64,000 nt of DNA from Acidobacteriaceae bacterium KBS 89. Its GTDB lineage: Bacteria; Acidobacteriota; Terriglobia; Terriglobales; Acidobacteriaceae. Positions within the stretch are counted from its first letter, which is position 1; each line of letters starts with the position of its first letter. This document shows, piece after piece, positions 16,378-25,343 of this stretch. Both the position numbers and the translations under genes were made by a program. The stretch spans positions 434,001 to 498,000 of the forward strand of contig KB906759.1 in the NCBI GenBank assembly GCA_000381605.1, written 5' to 3'. The notes beneath the pieces are model-generated. The model was not told where the DNA came from. It did not search any database and was given only the letters and a program-made list of their open reading frames with translations.

Positions 16378-17589
16378 ATGCCCAGCATCATCACTGAGAC
16401 GACGAGCGCAACCAAATTCGACCTCGCCGCCATCCAGCAGGCCCTTCGCGAAAATAAAATTGACGGCTGGCTCTTTTACGACCATCACCACCGCGACCCC
16501 CTCGCTTACTCTATCCTCGGCCTCGACCCCAACCTCCACGTCACCCGCCGCTGGTACTACTTCATCCCCGCCACCGGCGAGCCGAAGAAACTCGTCCACC
16601 GCATCGAGTCCTTCCGCCTCGACACCCTCCCCGGCACCAAGACCGCCTACTCCTCCTGGCAGGAGCTCGAATCGCAACTCAAGACCCTCGTCACCGGCGC
16701 AACAAAAATCGCCATGCAGTACTCCCCCCGCAACGCGATCATGTACGTCTCTATGGTCGACGCGGGCACCGTCGAACTCCTCCGCGACCTCGGCAAACAG
16801 ATCGTCACCTCCGCCGACCTGGTCAGCCACTTCGAAGCCGTCCTCACCGACGCTCAGTTAGCCACTCACTACGTCGCGCAAAAACACATCGACCGGATTC
16901 TCGAAGCCGCCTGGAAAGAGATCGGCACCCGCGCCAGCAACGGCGGCACCAACGAATACGCCATGGTGCAATACTTCCAGGAAGCCATGGCCCGCGAAGA
17001 CCTCATCTGGGACCACGGCCCCAACGTCTCGGCCGGCCCCAACTCCGCCGACTCCCACTACGAACCCACCGCCGCCAACTCCCGCGCCATTCGCAAAGGC
17101 GACTTCGTCCTCGTCGACATCTGGGCCAAACTCTCCAACGACCCCACCGCCGTCTGGTACGACATCACCTGGACCGGCGTCGTCGGCCGAGAGCCCACTG
17201 AACGCGAGCAATTGATCTTCACCACCGTCCGCAACGCCCGCGACGCCTCCATCAAAGCCGTGCAGGACGCCTTCGCCGCCAACCAACCCATCGCCGGCTG
17301 GCAGGCCGACGAAGCCGGCCGCGGCCTCATCGTCAAAGCCGGTTTCGGCGACGCCTTCACCCATCGAACCGGCCATAACATCGGCACAGAAATCCACGGC
17401 AACGGCGCGCATCTCGACAACCTCGAAACCCACGACGAGCGCCTGATCCTGCCCAACACCTGCTTCTCCGTCGAACCCGGCCTCTACTTCCCCGGAGAAT
17501 TCGGCATACGCAGCGAGGTCGACATGATCGCCCGCAAAGGCAAAGCCGAGGTCACCGGCCGCATCCAGACCGAACTAGTCCGCGCCTAA
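16378..17589 (+). CDS. M24-family metallopeptidase (Xaa-Pro aminopeptidase-like)
   Basis: 403 aa from the ATG at 16378, which follows GGAGGGGGAGG with good spacing; upstream in-frame ATGs have no ribosome-binding site. N-terminal creatinase-like domain (about 1-155), C-terminal pita-bread domain with all five metal ligands: Asp of FVLVDIW, Asp of WYDITWT, His of RTGHNIGTEIHG, Glu of SVEPGLY and Glu of RSEVDMI. Such enzymes remove N-terminal residues before proline or cleave dipeptides, with two divalent metals. Cytosolic by lack of signal. Its stop codon overlaps that of the convergent FAD oxidoreductase by 4 bp. Confidence 0.9.
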   Translation: MPSIITETTSATKFDLAAIQQALRENKIDGWLFYDHHHRDPLAYSILGLDPNLHVTRRWYYFIPATGEPKKLVHRIESFRLDTLPGTKTAYSSWQELESQLKTLVTGATKIAMQYSPRNAIMYVSMVDAGTVELLRDLGKQIVTSADLVSHFEAVLTDAQLATHYVAQKHIDRILEAAWKEIGTRASNGGTNEYAMVQYFQEAMAREDLIWDHGPNVSAGPNSADSHYEPTAANSRAIRKGDFVLVDIWAKLSNDPTAVWYDITWTGVVGREPTEREQLIFTTVRNARDASIKAVQDAFAANQPIAGWQADEAGRGLIVKAGFGDAFTHRTGHNIGTEIHGNGAHLDNLETHDERLILPNTCFSVEPGLYFPGEFGIRSEVDMIARKGKAEVTGRIQTELVRA

Positions 17590-19235
17590 TCTCGACTCCC
17601 GACCGGCGCCTTAGGATTCGCCTCGGCATCCGTAAGATTCAGCACTGCCTTTCGTTCGTGAAGTTTTTCCTGAAGAGTCGGCACAGAGACGTCCTGGACC
17701 GCAGTTCCCTCCCGGACAGCCAGACTAGCCACCACACCAGCAGCCTGACCGATAATCATGTACTGCGGCTCCATCCGAACCGAAGAGTACGCCACATGAG
17801 ACGCCGACAAACACACCGGCACCAGCAGGTTATCCACCTGACTTTTTTGCGGCAGCATCACCCGTAACGGAATCTCATAAGGCTGCACTGCGACCTGAAC
17901 ATCGCCTTCATTGGTCGCCGTGCCATCTTCGCGGGCGACCCGCTGAATATTGTGCGAATCGCTCTGGTACGAACCCATACCGATTGAATCCCGCTTCGTC
18001 CGCGTCGTCTGCAGATCGGCCTGACGCATAACGTAGACCCCCACCATCCGTCGCCCCTCCCGAATGTAAAGCTGGTTCGGAAAGTATTCGTTGTCCACAA
18101 ACTCGTCCTTCGACAGCCCCCACTCGTTCACTTCCTTCTGCAGACTGGGTAGAACACTCGGGTCATGCGCCAGAAAGTAGAAGAATGCCTGTATGTACTC
18201 GACAGTATTGTTCCAGATCTTTTGTTTCACCGCATACGATCCGTCCGGGTAATCCCAACTGTGGCCAATGTAATCCGTCGAAACAGGTCCATTGTTGTTG
18301 AAGTCGGCCTTGTGGTTCGGAATCTCCACCGGATTAGTCACATCGTGAAAATTAGGTGCGCGCCCTTTGTTCTTCTCGAACTCGGTGAGATAGCGCCGCA
18401 GCAACGCAAATCGCGCGGGATCGTAATTGGCCGGCTTCGGATACGGCACCTGGTTCGTCGAATCGTGCGTCAGAATCAGGCGAAAGTTATACGCCTGCAC
18501 CTTCTTGTCACCGCTACCGGGAGCGTCCAGTGGTCCCGGACTAATCTCAGGCAACAACTTGTGCTGGTCGTCGTAGGCACTGAGCGCCCAAGTGAACTGA
18601 TGAGCCGGAGTCTTGTCACGAACGCCTGCCAGGTCTTCCCCATACTTCGCGATGCTCTCGCGCCCGATCGTATATGCGACGCCGGACTGCGACATCATAT
18701 CGCCCTCATAGCTACAGTCCGCAAACACCTTCGCCCGCCAGACCTTCCCGTCCATGGTCTTGATCGAAGTCACATGCTTCGACGCCATCACGACGCCGCC
18801 ATGCTCCATGAGTTTTTCGTGGAAGTGAACCTCGACACCCGCTTCGCCGAGCATCGCGCGAAAGATCTCTTCGCCGACGTGCGGTTCCGAGAGCCAATCC
18901 GCGTGTTTCTCAAGAGTGTGGGTGCCGTAGTGTGCCGCAGCTCGCGTATAAAAGTCGCGTGCGTAGCCACCAATGATCTGAAACTGCCCCAGGTCAGTCG
19001 CAGAAAGTCCTCCGGTCACCATCCCACCCAAATGCGCCCGCGGCTCTAGAAGGACAACGTGCAATCCTTCCTTCGCAGCGGAGTACGCCGTAATCACTCC
19101 GGAGGCAGTCCCGCCGTATACGACAAGATCCACTGCGGGCGTCTTCTCCGCAACGGCAAAAACCGAAGCGAAACAAAGCGTCGCGACGATAGCTAAGGAA
19201 GAGAGGGATCCGTTGGCGAGATGTCGTCTAGGCAT
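17586..19235 (-). CDS. Exported FAD-dependent oxidoreductase (FAD_oxidored family)
   Basis: 549 aa. Signal peptide: hydrophobic core SLAIVATLCFASVFAVA (about 12-28). The Rossmann motif VYGGTASGVITAYSAAKEG (about 38-56) and LLEPRAHLGGMVTGGLSATDLG bind FAD and are typical of PF12831-type proteins. The body carries AKVFADCSYEGDMM and, near the C-terminus, YMIIGQAAGVVASLAVREG. The substrate is unknown; similar proteins occur in acidobacterial and planctomycete carbohydrate-degradation loci. No clear Shine-Dalgarno at 19235. A 37-aa gene with its own terminator lies directly upstream on the same strand. Confidence 0.88.
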   Translation of the reverse strand: MPRRHLANGSLSSLAIVATLCFASVFAVAEKTPAVDLVVYGGTASGVITAYSAAKEGLHVVLLEPRAHLGGMVTGGLSATDLGQFQIIGGYARDFYTRAAAHYGTHTLEKHADWLSEPHVGEEIFRAMLGEAGVEVHFHEKLMEHGGVVMASKHVTSIKTMDGKVWRAKVFADCSYEGDMMSQSGVAYTIGRESIAKYGEDLAGVRDKTPAHQFTWALSAYDDQHKLLPEISPGPLDAPGSGDKKVQAYNFRLILTHDSTNQVPYPKPANYDPARFALLRRYLTEFEKNKGRAPNFHDVTNPVEIPNHKADFNNNGPVSTDYIGHSWDYPDGSYAVKQKIWNNTVEYIQAFFYFLAHDPSVLPSLQKEVNEWGLSKDEFVDNEYFPNQLYIREGRRMVGVYVMRQADLQTTRTKRDSIGMGSYQSDSHNIQRVAREDGTATNEGDVQVAVQPYEIPLRVMLPQKSQVDNLLVPVCLSASHVAYSSVRMEPQYMIIGQAAGVVASLAVREGTAVQDVSVPTLQEKLHERKAVLNLTDAEANPKAPVGSRD

Positions 19236-19293
19236 GAATGAGACTTTTGACCATCTGCGATGGCACTTTCAGCAGCGCTGATAAGAAACAAGC

Positions 19294-19321
19294 AAAAAGG
19301 CACGGCTTTCACCGTACCTTT
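19294..19321 (-). terminator. Terminator of the 37-aa gene
   Basis: On the minus strand AAGGTACGG pairs with CCGTGCCTT (19312-19320 with 19297-19305, one G-U pair) around a 6-nt loop and is followed by TTT. It begins at the stop codon of the small gene and would separate it from the FAD oxidoreductase downstream. Confidence 0.75.
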
Positions 19322-19434
19322 CACGTCGTCGGCGAAAAAGTAACGAGAACAGCGACGAAGAGTATTCCATAGAGAATTACGAACAGTGGCCACCACCGAT
19401 CCAACCAAATCTCCGATCCACCTGACGAGCTCAT
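19321..19434 (-). CDS. 37-aa single-pass membrane protein (unrecognised)
   Basis: A short ORF with ATG at 19434, a strong AAGGAGGT ribosome-binding site 7-8 bp upstream, TGA at 19321-19323 and an intrinsic terminator at the stop codon. The product is a polar N-terminus (MSSSGGSEIWLDRWW) followed by one hydrophobic helix (about residues 16-33: PLFVILYGILFVAVLVTF) and a short TFSPTT tail. No family recognised. Translation signals and the terminator together make it likely real. It is divergent from the DUF6677-like gene, so the 92-bp spacer between them should hold both promoters. Confidence 0.7.
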   Translation of the reverse strand: MSSSGGSEIWLDRWWPLFVILYGILFVAVLVTFSPTT

Positions 19435-19526
19435 CGCAACAACCTCCTTGTACCTCTTTCAAATCCTAACCGAGAACCAAAGCTCCGCTCAATCTGATCA
19501 TCTACCCTGTTATCATCAAATGAGCA

Positions 19527-19934
19527 ATGGCCACCGACGTCACAGCACAAACACGCACCGCACAATCTTCATTCCCGGCGATGGTCCTCATCGCTGGCTG
19601 GCTGGTTCCCGGCGCAGGCCACCTCATGCAGCGCAAATGGATCCGCGGCGGCCTCATCATGGTCTCCATCCTGTCCATGTTCACGATCGGCCTCGCGCTC
19701 AAGGGTAAGATCTACTCGCCCAACACCGGCGACCTGCTCGACATCCTCAACTTCGCCGGCGACCTCGGCAACGGCCTGCTCTACCTCCTCGCCCGCGCCT
19801 TCGACCTCGGCCAGGCTGCAGTTCAGGTAGCGACCGCCGACTACGGCACCAAGTTCATCGTTGTAGCCGGCCTGCTCAACATCATCTCCGCCGTCGACGC
19901 GCACTCGCTGGCCACCGGGAGGAAGCGCTCGTGA
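19527..19934 (+). CDS. DUF6677-like small membrane protein
   Basis: 135 aa. Seen: AGWLVPGAGHLMQRKWIRGGLIMVSILSMFTIGLAL, a helix pair with a VPG(A/L)GH turn as in TM2-like/DUF6677 proteins of acidobacteria, then KGKIYSPN, and a second hydrophobic part TKFIVVAGLLNIISAVDAHSLATGRK ending in the DA(Y/H)xxAxGRK pattern. Three to four membrane segments. Function unknown. The 3' end overlaps the following 58-aa ORF by 4 bp (GTGA), so the two are probably translated together. Confidence 0.75.
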   Translation: MATDVTAQTRTAQSSFPAMVLIAGWLVPGAGHLMQRKWIRGGLIMVSILSMFTIGLALKGKIYSPNTGDLLDILNFAGDLGNGLLYLLARAFDLGQAAVQVATADYGTKFIVVAGLLNIISAVDAHSLATGRKRS

Positions 19935-20107
19935 CCATCTCGCACTTCGGGGCCGTTCTCCTCTTCTCTCTTTTCACCTCGATCGTCTTCGGCATCACCC
20001 AGCGCTCCGACCCGCGCATGATGATTCGCTTCGGCGCCTTCTGCTTCGCCCTCTTCGTCGGCGGAGCCATCGCGGCGAGCTGGGTTATGTGGCTGATCAA
20101 GCACTAA
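19931..20107 (+). CDS. 58-aa membrane protein, translationally coupled to the DUF6677-like gene
   Basis: Starts at GTG 19931, which overlaps the TGA of the preceding gene (GTGA), and stops at TAA 20105-20107. The predicted protein has two hydrophobic segments (SHFGAVLLFSLFTSIVFGI, about 4-22, and FGAFCFALFVGGAIAASWVMWLI, about 35-57) joined by a short basic loop QRSDPRMMIR. No family recognised. The tight overlap and membrane topology suggest it works with the DUF6677-like protein. The start codon is inferred from the overlap only. Confidence 0.7.
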   Translation: MTISHFGAVLLFSLFTSIVFGITQRSDPRMMIRFGAFCFALFVGGAIAASWVMWLIKH

Positions 20108-20242
20108 AGCACTGGAAACACCGGACGAGCGGGCTGTTTTGAGCGCGGTCGCCCAGTGGCATTGCAATCGAAACCCCTTTGCCATACGCTAGTCGTGGCA
20201 GGTGGCTCTTCTCAACAACATCGCCCTGTTGAAGTAAACATC

Positions 20243-20326
20243 GCGGGAGTGGCGAAATGGCAGACGCACTTGGTTTAGGTCCAAGCGGAGAAATCCGTGG
20301 GGGTTCGAGTCCCTTCTCCCGCACCA
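20243..20326 (+). tRNA. tRNA-Leu (anticodon TAG)
   Basis: Acceptor stem GCGGGAG (20243-20249) pairs with CTCCCGC (20316-20322), discriminator A and an encoded CCA (20324-20326). The D arm, anticodon loop TTTAGGT with anticodon TAG at 20276-20278, a class II variable arm (GGAGAAATCC region) and the T arm GTTCGAGTC are all seen. Length 84 nt; the long variable arm and anticodon identify a CUN-reading tRNA-Leu. Confidence 0.97.
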
Positions 20327-20356
20327 AAAGATCAATCTAACCCCGAAAGAGATGCA

Positions 20357-20671
20357 ATGAGCCAGCAAAACCAGCCCCAGGGAACCGACCAGCCCACACT
20401 TAAGCTCACCAACACCCAGGACTACCGCGACGGCTACGCCAACAGCGTCCAGGTCCGCATGAGCGTCTGGGACTTCTTCCTCGTCTTCGGCACCATGACC
20501 CAGCAGAACCCCGAGGAGCTTACCGTCCGAAACTTCCAGGGCATCTACCTCAGCCCCCAGCAGGCCAAAGCCCTCTGGAACGTGCTCGGCCACAATCTCG
20601 CCCAGTACGAGCAGACCTTCGGCTCCATCACACTCGAGCAGCTCCCCCAATCCGGCGGTCCCGTCAACTAA
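20357..20671 (+). CDS. DUF3467 family protein
   Basis: 104 aa from ATG 20357, preceded by GAAAGAG. The longer frame would run back into the tRNA and is rejected. Contains the family core YANSVQVRMSVWDFFLVFGTM...GIYLSPQQAKALWNVLGHNLAQYEQTFGSI. Small, cytosolic, function unknown. The following glycosyltransferase begins 4 bp after its stop codon, so they are likely co-transcribed. Confidence 0.85.
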   Translation: MSQQNQPQGTDQPTLKLTNTQDYRDGYANSVQVRMSVWDFFLVFGTMTQQNPEELTVRNFQGIYLSPQQAKALWNVLGHNLAQYEQTFGSITLEQLPQSGGPVN

Positions 20672-20675
20672 GAGC

Positions 20676-22289
20676 GTGCCCCTTCTAAGAAGAGCAGACA
20701 ACGACGAGCAGCAGTCAGCCGGCGACATCCCTCTCTGGATGCTCTATCCGCTCTTCTTCGTCACCATCTACCTCTCCCACTATCGCCTCCTCCGGCTTCC
20801 CTACTTCTGGGACGAGGCCGGCTACTACATTCCTGCCGCGTGGGACTTTTTCCGCACCGGCACCCTGATCCCGCAGACGACCGTCACCAACGCGCACCCG
20901 CCGCTGCCGTCGATCCTCCTTGCGGGCTGGTGGCACCTGTCCGGATTCGTAATCAGTGGCACCCGCACCCTGGTTTGCATGGTCTCCGCGGCGGCCCTAC
21001 TCGGAGTCTTCAAACTCGCAAGAACTCTCACTACCACCGCAGTCGCCGCAACCACAGTCCTCCTCACCGCTATCTATCCAGTCTGGTTCGCCCAAAGCAC
21101 ACTCGCTCACGCCGACATCTTCGCCGCAGCGTTCACCCTCTGGGGACTCGCCTTCTACCTCGACCAAACTGAACCACTGCGCAGGCGAAACGCGCTCCTC
21201 GCCACACTCATGTTCTCTCTCGCCACTTTCTCCAAAGAGACGGCCATCGTAACGCCGGTAGCCCTGGCGCTCTGGGAAGCAATTCTTCTCCTCCGCAATC
21301 GCAGCACCCATTCACCTCACCTGAAATGGCTGATCGCTCTTCTGACTCCTCTCCTCCCATTGGCAGCGTGGTACGCCTACCACTACCACCGAACCGGCTT
21401 CGTCTTCGGCAACCCCGAGTTCCTTCGCTACAACGCAACCGCGAACCTCGACGCCTACCGCATCGCACTCTGCCTCTGGCATCGCCTCCTCCACCTGACG
21501 ACCCATATGAACATGTATGTTCCGGTTGTCTGCACCATCGCCGTAATGTTCATCCCGGTCGCCGCCACGAACACCCGCGAACCCATCGCCCGTCCCGCCC
21601 TCAAAGCACTCGGCGTTGTTCTCCTCGCCAATTGGATCGCCTTCTCCATCCTCGGCGGCGCTCTGCTGACTCGGTATCTCCTACCGATGTATCCCCTCAT
21701 TCTCGTTATCTGTGTCAACACCTGGCGTCGCCGCGTTCCCAGGCGTTGGCCTCTAATAGCCGCTTTGAGCGCCGCAGCCTTTCTCGCCGGCATCTGGATC
21801 AATCCGCCCTATGCCTTCGCCCCGGAAGACAACCTGACCTACCGCGACATGATCGTGCTCCACCAGCGCGCAATTCGCTTCATCGACAAGACCTACCCGC
21901 AAGCCACCGTCCTCACAGCCTGGCCCGCCACCTCGGAACTCAATCGCCCCGAGCTCGGCTACACCAACCACCCTGTCAAAACCGCACCCATTCAGAACTT
22001 CGCCATCGACCAGATCCAGAAGGCTGTAGCCGATCCTGGAAGTTACGATGTGGCCCTCGTCTTCTCCACCAAGTGGGAGCCACCGGCGAATCGCATCAAC
22101 CTCGGCCGCCACAACGAATCCGCCGACACCAAATACTTCGACTTCCACCGCGATCTCTCCCCAACCGAAATCGCAGGGCTCTTACACGGAGACGTCGTCT
22201 GGCAGGCGAACCGTAAGGGAGAGTGGGCAGCCGTCATCCACTTTCCCCGTATCGTCGAAGCCGCGCTGATACAGCCTCAGAAGCACTGA
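20676..22289 (+). CDS. Glycosyltransferase family 39 (PMT-like) membrane protein
   Basis: 537 aa from GTG 20676; ATG 20739 is an alternative. First helix at about 20-38, followed by the external loop WDEAGYYIPAAWDFF..., with the acidic residues expected for the lipid-sugar transferases, and NAHPPLPSILLAGWW. About ten membrane segments to residue about 375, then a soluble C-terminal domain ending in a FDFHRDLSPTEIAGLLHGDVVWQ stretch. Acceptor unknown. The TPR gene starts 18 bp downstream. Confidence 0.82.
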   Translation: MPLLRRADNDEQQSAGDIPLWMLYPLFFVTIYLSHYRLLRLPYFWDEAGYYIPAAWDFFRTGTLIPQTTVTNAHPPLPSILLAGWWHLSGFVISGTRTLVCMVSAAALLGVFKLARTLTTTAVAATTVLLTAIYPVWFAQSTLAHADIFAAAFTLWGLAFYLDQTEPLRRRNALLATLMFSLATFSKETAIVTPVALALWEAILLLRNRSTHSPHLKWLIALLTPLLPLAAWYAYHYHRTGFVFGNPEFLRYNATANLDAYRIALCLWHRLLHLTTHMNMYVPVVCTIAVMFIPVAATNTREPIARPALKALGVVLLANWIAFSILGGALLTRYLLPMYPLILVICVNTWRRRVPRRWPLIAALSAAAFLAGIWINPPYAFAPEDNLTYRDMIVLHQRAIRFIDKTYPQATVLTAWPATSELNRPELGYTNHPVKTAPIQNFAIDQIQKAVADPGSYDVALVFSTKWEPPANRINLGRHNESADTKYFDFHRDLSPTEIAGLLHGDVVWQANRKGEWAAVIHFPRIVEAALIQPQKH

Positions 22290-22307
22290 AGCTCTATACT
22301 TATATCT

Positions 22308-23951
22308 GTGACCAGGCCACCTCAACTTCGCCGGCTGCTAAAGCAATGGCCGGCCCTCCTGTTGTTCCTGTGTACCTTTCCGGCACTCTCACAATCTGCA
22401 TCGGATCCGGAGGCGTCGGAGACCGGCGGCCGCCTCGTCCTCGTACTTCCCTTCGACAACCGCACCGGCCAGACGAACCTTGCGTGGATCGGCGAATCCT
22501 TTCCCGACACCCTCAATCAGCGCCTGACCTCGGCGGGATTCCTTGCTATCTCGCGCGACGACCGCCAGTATGCCCTCGATCATCTCGGCCTTCCCGTCGA
22601 CTTCAGGCCCTCTCGCGCAACCACAATCCGCATCGCCCAGACGCTCGACGCCAACTATGTGATCGTCGGCAGCTACACCGTCAATGGCGATCGCATTGCC
22701 GTGCAGGCGCAGGTTCTCGAGGTCAACAAGCTGCGACTATCTCCGCCGTTAGCCGACTCCAGCGAACTGGCTCGCCTCTTCGACGTTGAGAACGCGATCG
22801 CGTGGAAGGTGGCCCGGCAGATCGATCCTCAATTCAACGTAGCCGAGCAGACATTCCTTGGTGCCTCAGGCGGCGTTCGCCTCAGCGCCTTCGAGAACTA
22901 CATCCGCGGCAGCGACGCAACGACCTCGCAGGAGCGCATCAAGCGCCTGCAGATGGCTGTTCAGGACACCCCAAACTATACGGCCGCCCTTCTCGCGCTG
23001 GGCAAGGCTCAATTCGCTCAACGCGAGTACGAGCAGGCAGCAGCGACCCTCGCCAAAATCTCCCGAACCGATCGACGCGCGCTCGAAGCCAACTTTTACA
23101 TCGGACTGGCCCGTTTCAACACCGCAAAATACGCCGAGGCCGAATCGGCCTTCGCCTTCGTCGCTACCAGGCTTCCACTTCCCGAGGTCGTCAACAACCA
23201 GGCCGTCGCCTCCAGCCGTCAGGGCCACGATGCCGTTCCGCTCTTCCAGCGCGCCTCCACAGCCGATCCGAACGACGCGGACTACCACTACAACCTCGCC
23301 GTTGCCCTGCTGCGACGCGGCGACTTCGCCGGAGCTCAACGCGAAGTCGACGAAGCCCTGAAGCTGCACCACTCCGATACGGAAGCAGCGGAGCTGAAGG
23401 CAAGCATCACCGCCGGCAAACACATCGCCGCCGCCCCCGCAAAGCCAGGAGCAACCCCCGCAGTTTCGCCAGACTTCGCACCCCTCGAACGTATCCGCCG
23501 CAGCTACTCCGAAGCCTCCTTCCGCCAGGCAGCCTTTCAGCTTGACCAGATGCGCGCCGCCCGCATGGCCACGCTTCCTCCTGCCGAACAGGCCGCACAG
23601 TACACGCAGCTCGGCCACGATTACCTCGCCCAGGGCCTGGTTCCCGAAGCCGAACAGCAGTTCCAGGCCGCTCTCTCTGCCGACCCCTCCAGTGCCGCGG
23701 CCCATGCCGGTCTCGCCCAGGTGCGCGAACGCAGCGGAAGCCCTGATCAGGCGCGCGACGAGGCCCAGGCATCGCTCAAGCTCCATCCCAGTGTTGCAGC
23801 CTACCTCGTACTCGCCCGCATCGACCTGCAGGCAAACGACGCGGCAGCTTCAGCGTCCAACGTCAGCAAAGCGCTTCAACTTGACCCCAAAGATTCAGCA
23901 GCACTGGGCATGCGGCAGGCCCTCCAGACTCGCGGACAGGCACTCCCATGA
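22308..23951 (+). CDS. Exported TPR protein with TolB/FlgO-like N-terminal domain
   Basis: 547 aa from GTG 22308. Signal peptide (PALLLFLCTFPALSQS, about 14-29). The N-terminal domain (about 42-165) has LVLVLPFDNRTGQTNLAWIGESFPDTL and ANYVIVGSYTVNGDRIAVQAQVLEV, the pattern of CsgG/TolB-like periplasmic domains. The rest is built of tetratricopeptide repeats (about 205-360 and 395-540). Likely a periplasmic scaffold. Its last bases overlap the nfeD start (ATGA), indicating an operon with nfeD. Confidence 0.82.
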   Translation: MTRPPQLRRLLKQWPALLLFLCTFPALSQSASDPEASETGGRLVLVLPFDNRTGQTNLAWIGESFPDTLNQRLTSAGFLAISRDDRQYALDHLGLPVDFRPSRATTIRIAQTLDANYVIVGSYTVNGDRIAVQAQVLEVNKLRLSPPLADSSELARLFDVENAIAWKVARQIDPQFNVAEQTFLGASGGVRLSAFENYIRGSDATTSQERIKRLQMAVQDTPNYTAALLALGKAQFAQREYEQAAATLAKISRTDRRALEANFYIGLARFNTAKYAEAESAFAFVATRLPLPEVVNNQAVASSRQGHDAVPLFQRASTADPNDADYHYNLAVALLRRGDFAGAQREVDEALKLHHSDTEAAELKASITAGKHIAAAPAKPGATPAVSPDFAPLERIRRSYSEASFRQAAFQLDQMRAARMATLPPAEQAAQYTQLGHDYLAQGLVPEAEQQFQAALSADPSSAAAHAGLAQVRERSGSPDQARDEAQASLKLHPSVAAYLVLARIDLQANDAAASASNVSKALQLDPKDSAALGMRQALQTRGQALP

Positions 23952-25264
23952 CCCACGTCATCAAGACCGTCCTCACGCTCCTGATGACCCTCTTCTGTCT
24001 GCAACCTGGAATACTGTCCGCCGCTACAGCCAACCCCGGCGTCGTCGTTAAACTCACACTCCACGACACAATTCAGCCCATCACGGCCGACTACCTCCAG
24101 CGAGGGCTTCAGGAGGCCGCACGCCAGCACGCTCAGCTGGTCATCGTCTCCATGGGCACACCGGGCGGTCTGCTCGAATCGACCCGTGTCATGGTCGAGG
24201 CGATTGAAAACTCCTCCGTCCCGGTCGTCATCTTCATCTCACCGACCGGCAGCAGAGCGGGCTCCGCAGGCTTTTTCCTCCTCGAAGCCGCCGATATTGC
24301 GGCAATGGCTCCCGGAACTAACGCGGGCGCTGCTCATCCCATCGTCGAAGGCCGCCAGCTCGATCCCGTTCTAAAACAGAAGATCGAGAACGACGCCGCA
24401 GCGTTCCTCCGCTCCTACACAGCTCGACGCGGCCGCAACGTAGAGGCCGCCGAAGACGCCATCCGCAACTCCAAATCCTACAGCGATGAAGAGGCCCTCA
24501 AGCTGAAGCTGATCGACCTCGTCACAGCAGACGACGCGTCGCTTCTCACCGCACTCGATGGCCGCGAGATCCATCGCTTCAATGGCACTACCCAGACATT
24601 GCATCTGCAGGGAGCCACCGTCGTCACAACCGCGCCCTCTCTCCGCGAGCGCCTGCTCAGCAAACTTACCAACCCTGACATCGCCATTCTCCTGCTGGTT
24701 CTCGGCGGACTTCTCATCTACCTGGAGTTCAACGTCCCCGGCACAGTGGTTCCCGGCTCTCTCGGCACACTCTTCGTCCTCCTCAGCCTCTTCGGCCTCA
24801 ACCTCCTTCCCATCAGACACACGGCAATCGTTCTCTTGCTCGCAGCCGTCGTGATGATGGTGCTCGAGGCAAAGTCCGGGAGCCACGGTGTGCTCGCCCT
24901 GGCGGGCATCATCTCGCTCGTCTTCGGTCTCGCTACTCTCGTCGACGGCCCCATCCCCGAACTCCGTGTCCACACCGCAACCGCCGTAGGGGCAGGCCTG
25001 GGCTTTGGAACCATCTCCTTCGGGCTCGCCTGGATCGCCCTCCGCGCGCGCCGCGGAAAGGTTCTCACCGGTCCGCAAGCCATGATTGGCGGAACCGCCA
25101 TCGTCCGAACCCCGCTCAACCCCACCGGCCAGGTCGAAATCCGCGGCGAACTCTGGCAGGCATCCCTGCGAGGACCCGCATCCCTCGCGGTCGGATCTTC
25201 GGTCTCCGTGCGCAGCATCGAAGGCCTCGTCCTAATCGTCGAACCGGTCCAGGATGCCGTTTGA
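23948..25264 (+). CDS. NfeD family membrane-bound serine protease
   Basis: 438 aa, long-form NfeD. Signal/anchor at 1-25. The N-terminal ClpP-like domain (about 30-215) has VIVSMGTPGGLLESTRVMVEAI and SPTGSRAGSAGFFLLEAADIAAMAPGTNAGAAHPI, where the Ser of AGSAG is the expected nucleophile. Four to five membrane helices (about 235-375) and a C-terminal OB-fold NfeD domain (about 380-436) follow. Long NfeD proteins cleave hydrophobic stomatin tails, and the slipin gene is two genes downstream, so this is probably an NfeD/slipin pair with one gene inserted between. Confidence 0.9.
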   Translation: MTHVIKTVLTLLMTLFCLQPGILSAATANPGVVVKLTLHDTIQPITADYLQRGLQEAARQHAQLVIVSMGTPGGLLESTRVMVEAIENSSVPVVIFISPTGSRAGSAGFFLLEAADIAAMAPGTNAGAAHPIVEGRQLDPVLKQKIENDAAAFLRSYTARRGRNVEAAEDAIRNSKSYSDEEALKLKLIDLVTADDASLLTALDGREIHRFNGTTQTLHLQGATVVTTAPSLRERLLSKLTNPDIAILLLVLGGLLIYLEFNVPGTVVPGSLGTLFVLLSLFGLNLLPIRHTAIVLLLAAVVMMVLEAKSGSHGVLALAGIISLVFGLATLVDGPIPELRVHTATAVGAGLGFGTISFGLAWIALRARRGKVLTGPQAMIGGTAIVRTPLNPTGQVEIRGELWQASLRGPASLAVGSSVSVRSIEGLVLIVEPVQDAV

Positions 25265-25343
25265 TCGCCCCCGCAGCACCCGCCAACGTCCACGCCAGAG
25301 TAGACTAGAAGACGGTAGTTCTCGAAAAGGGAGTTTTGTCTTG

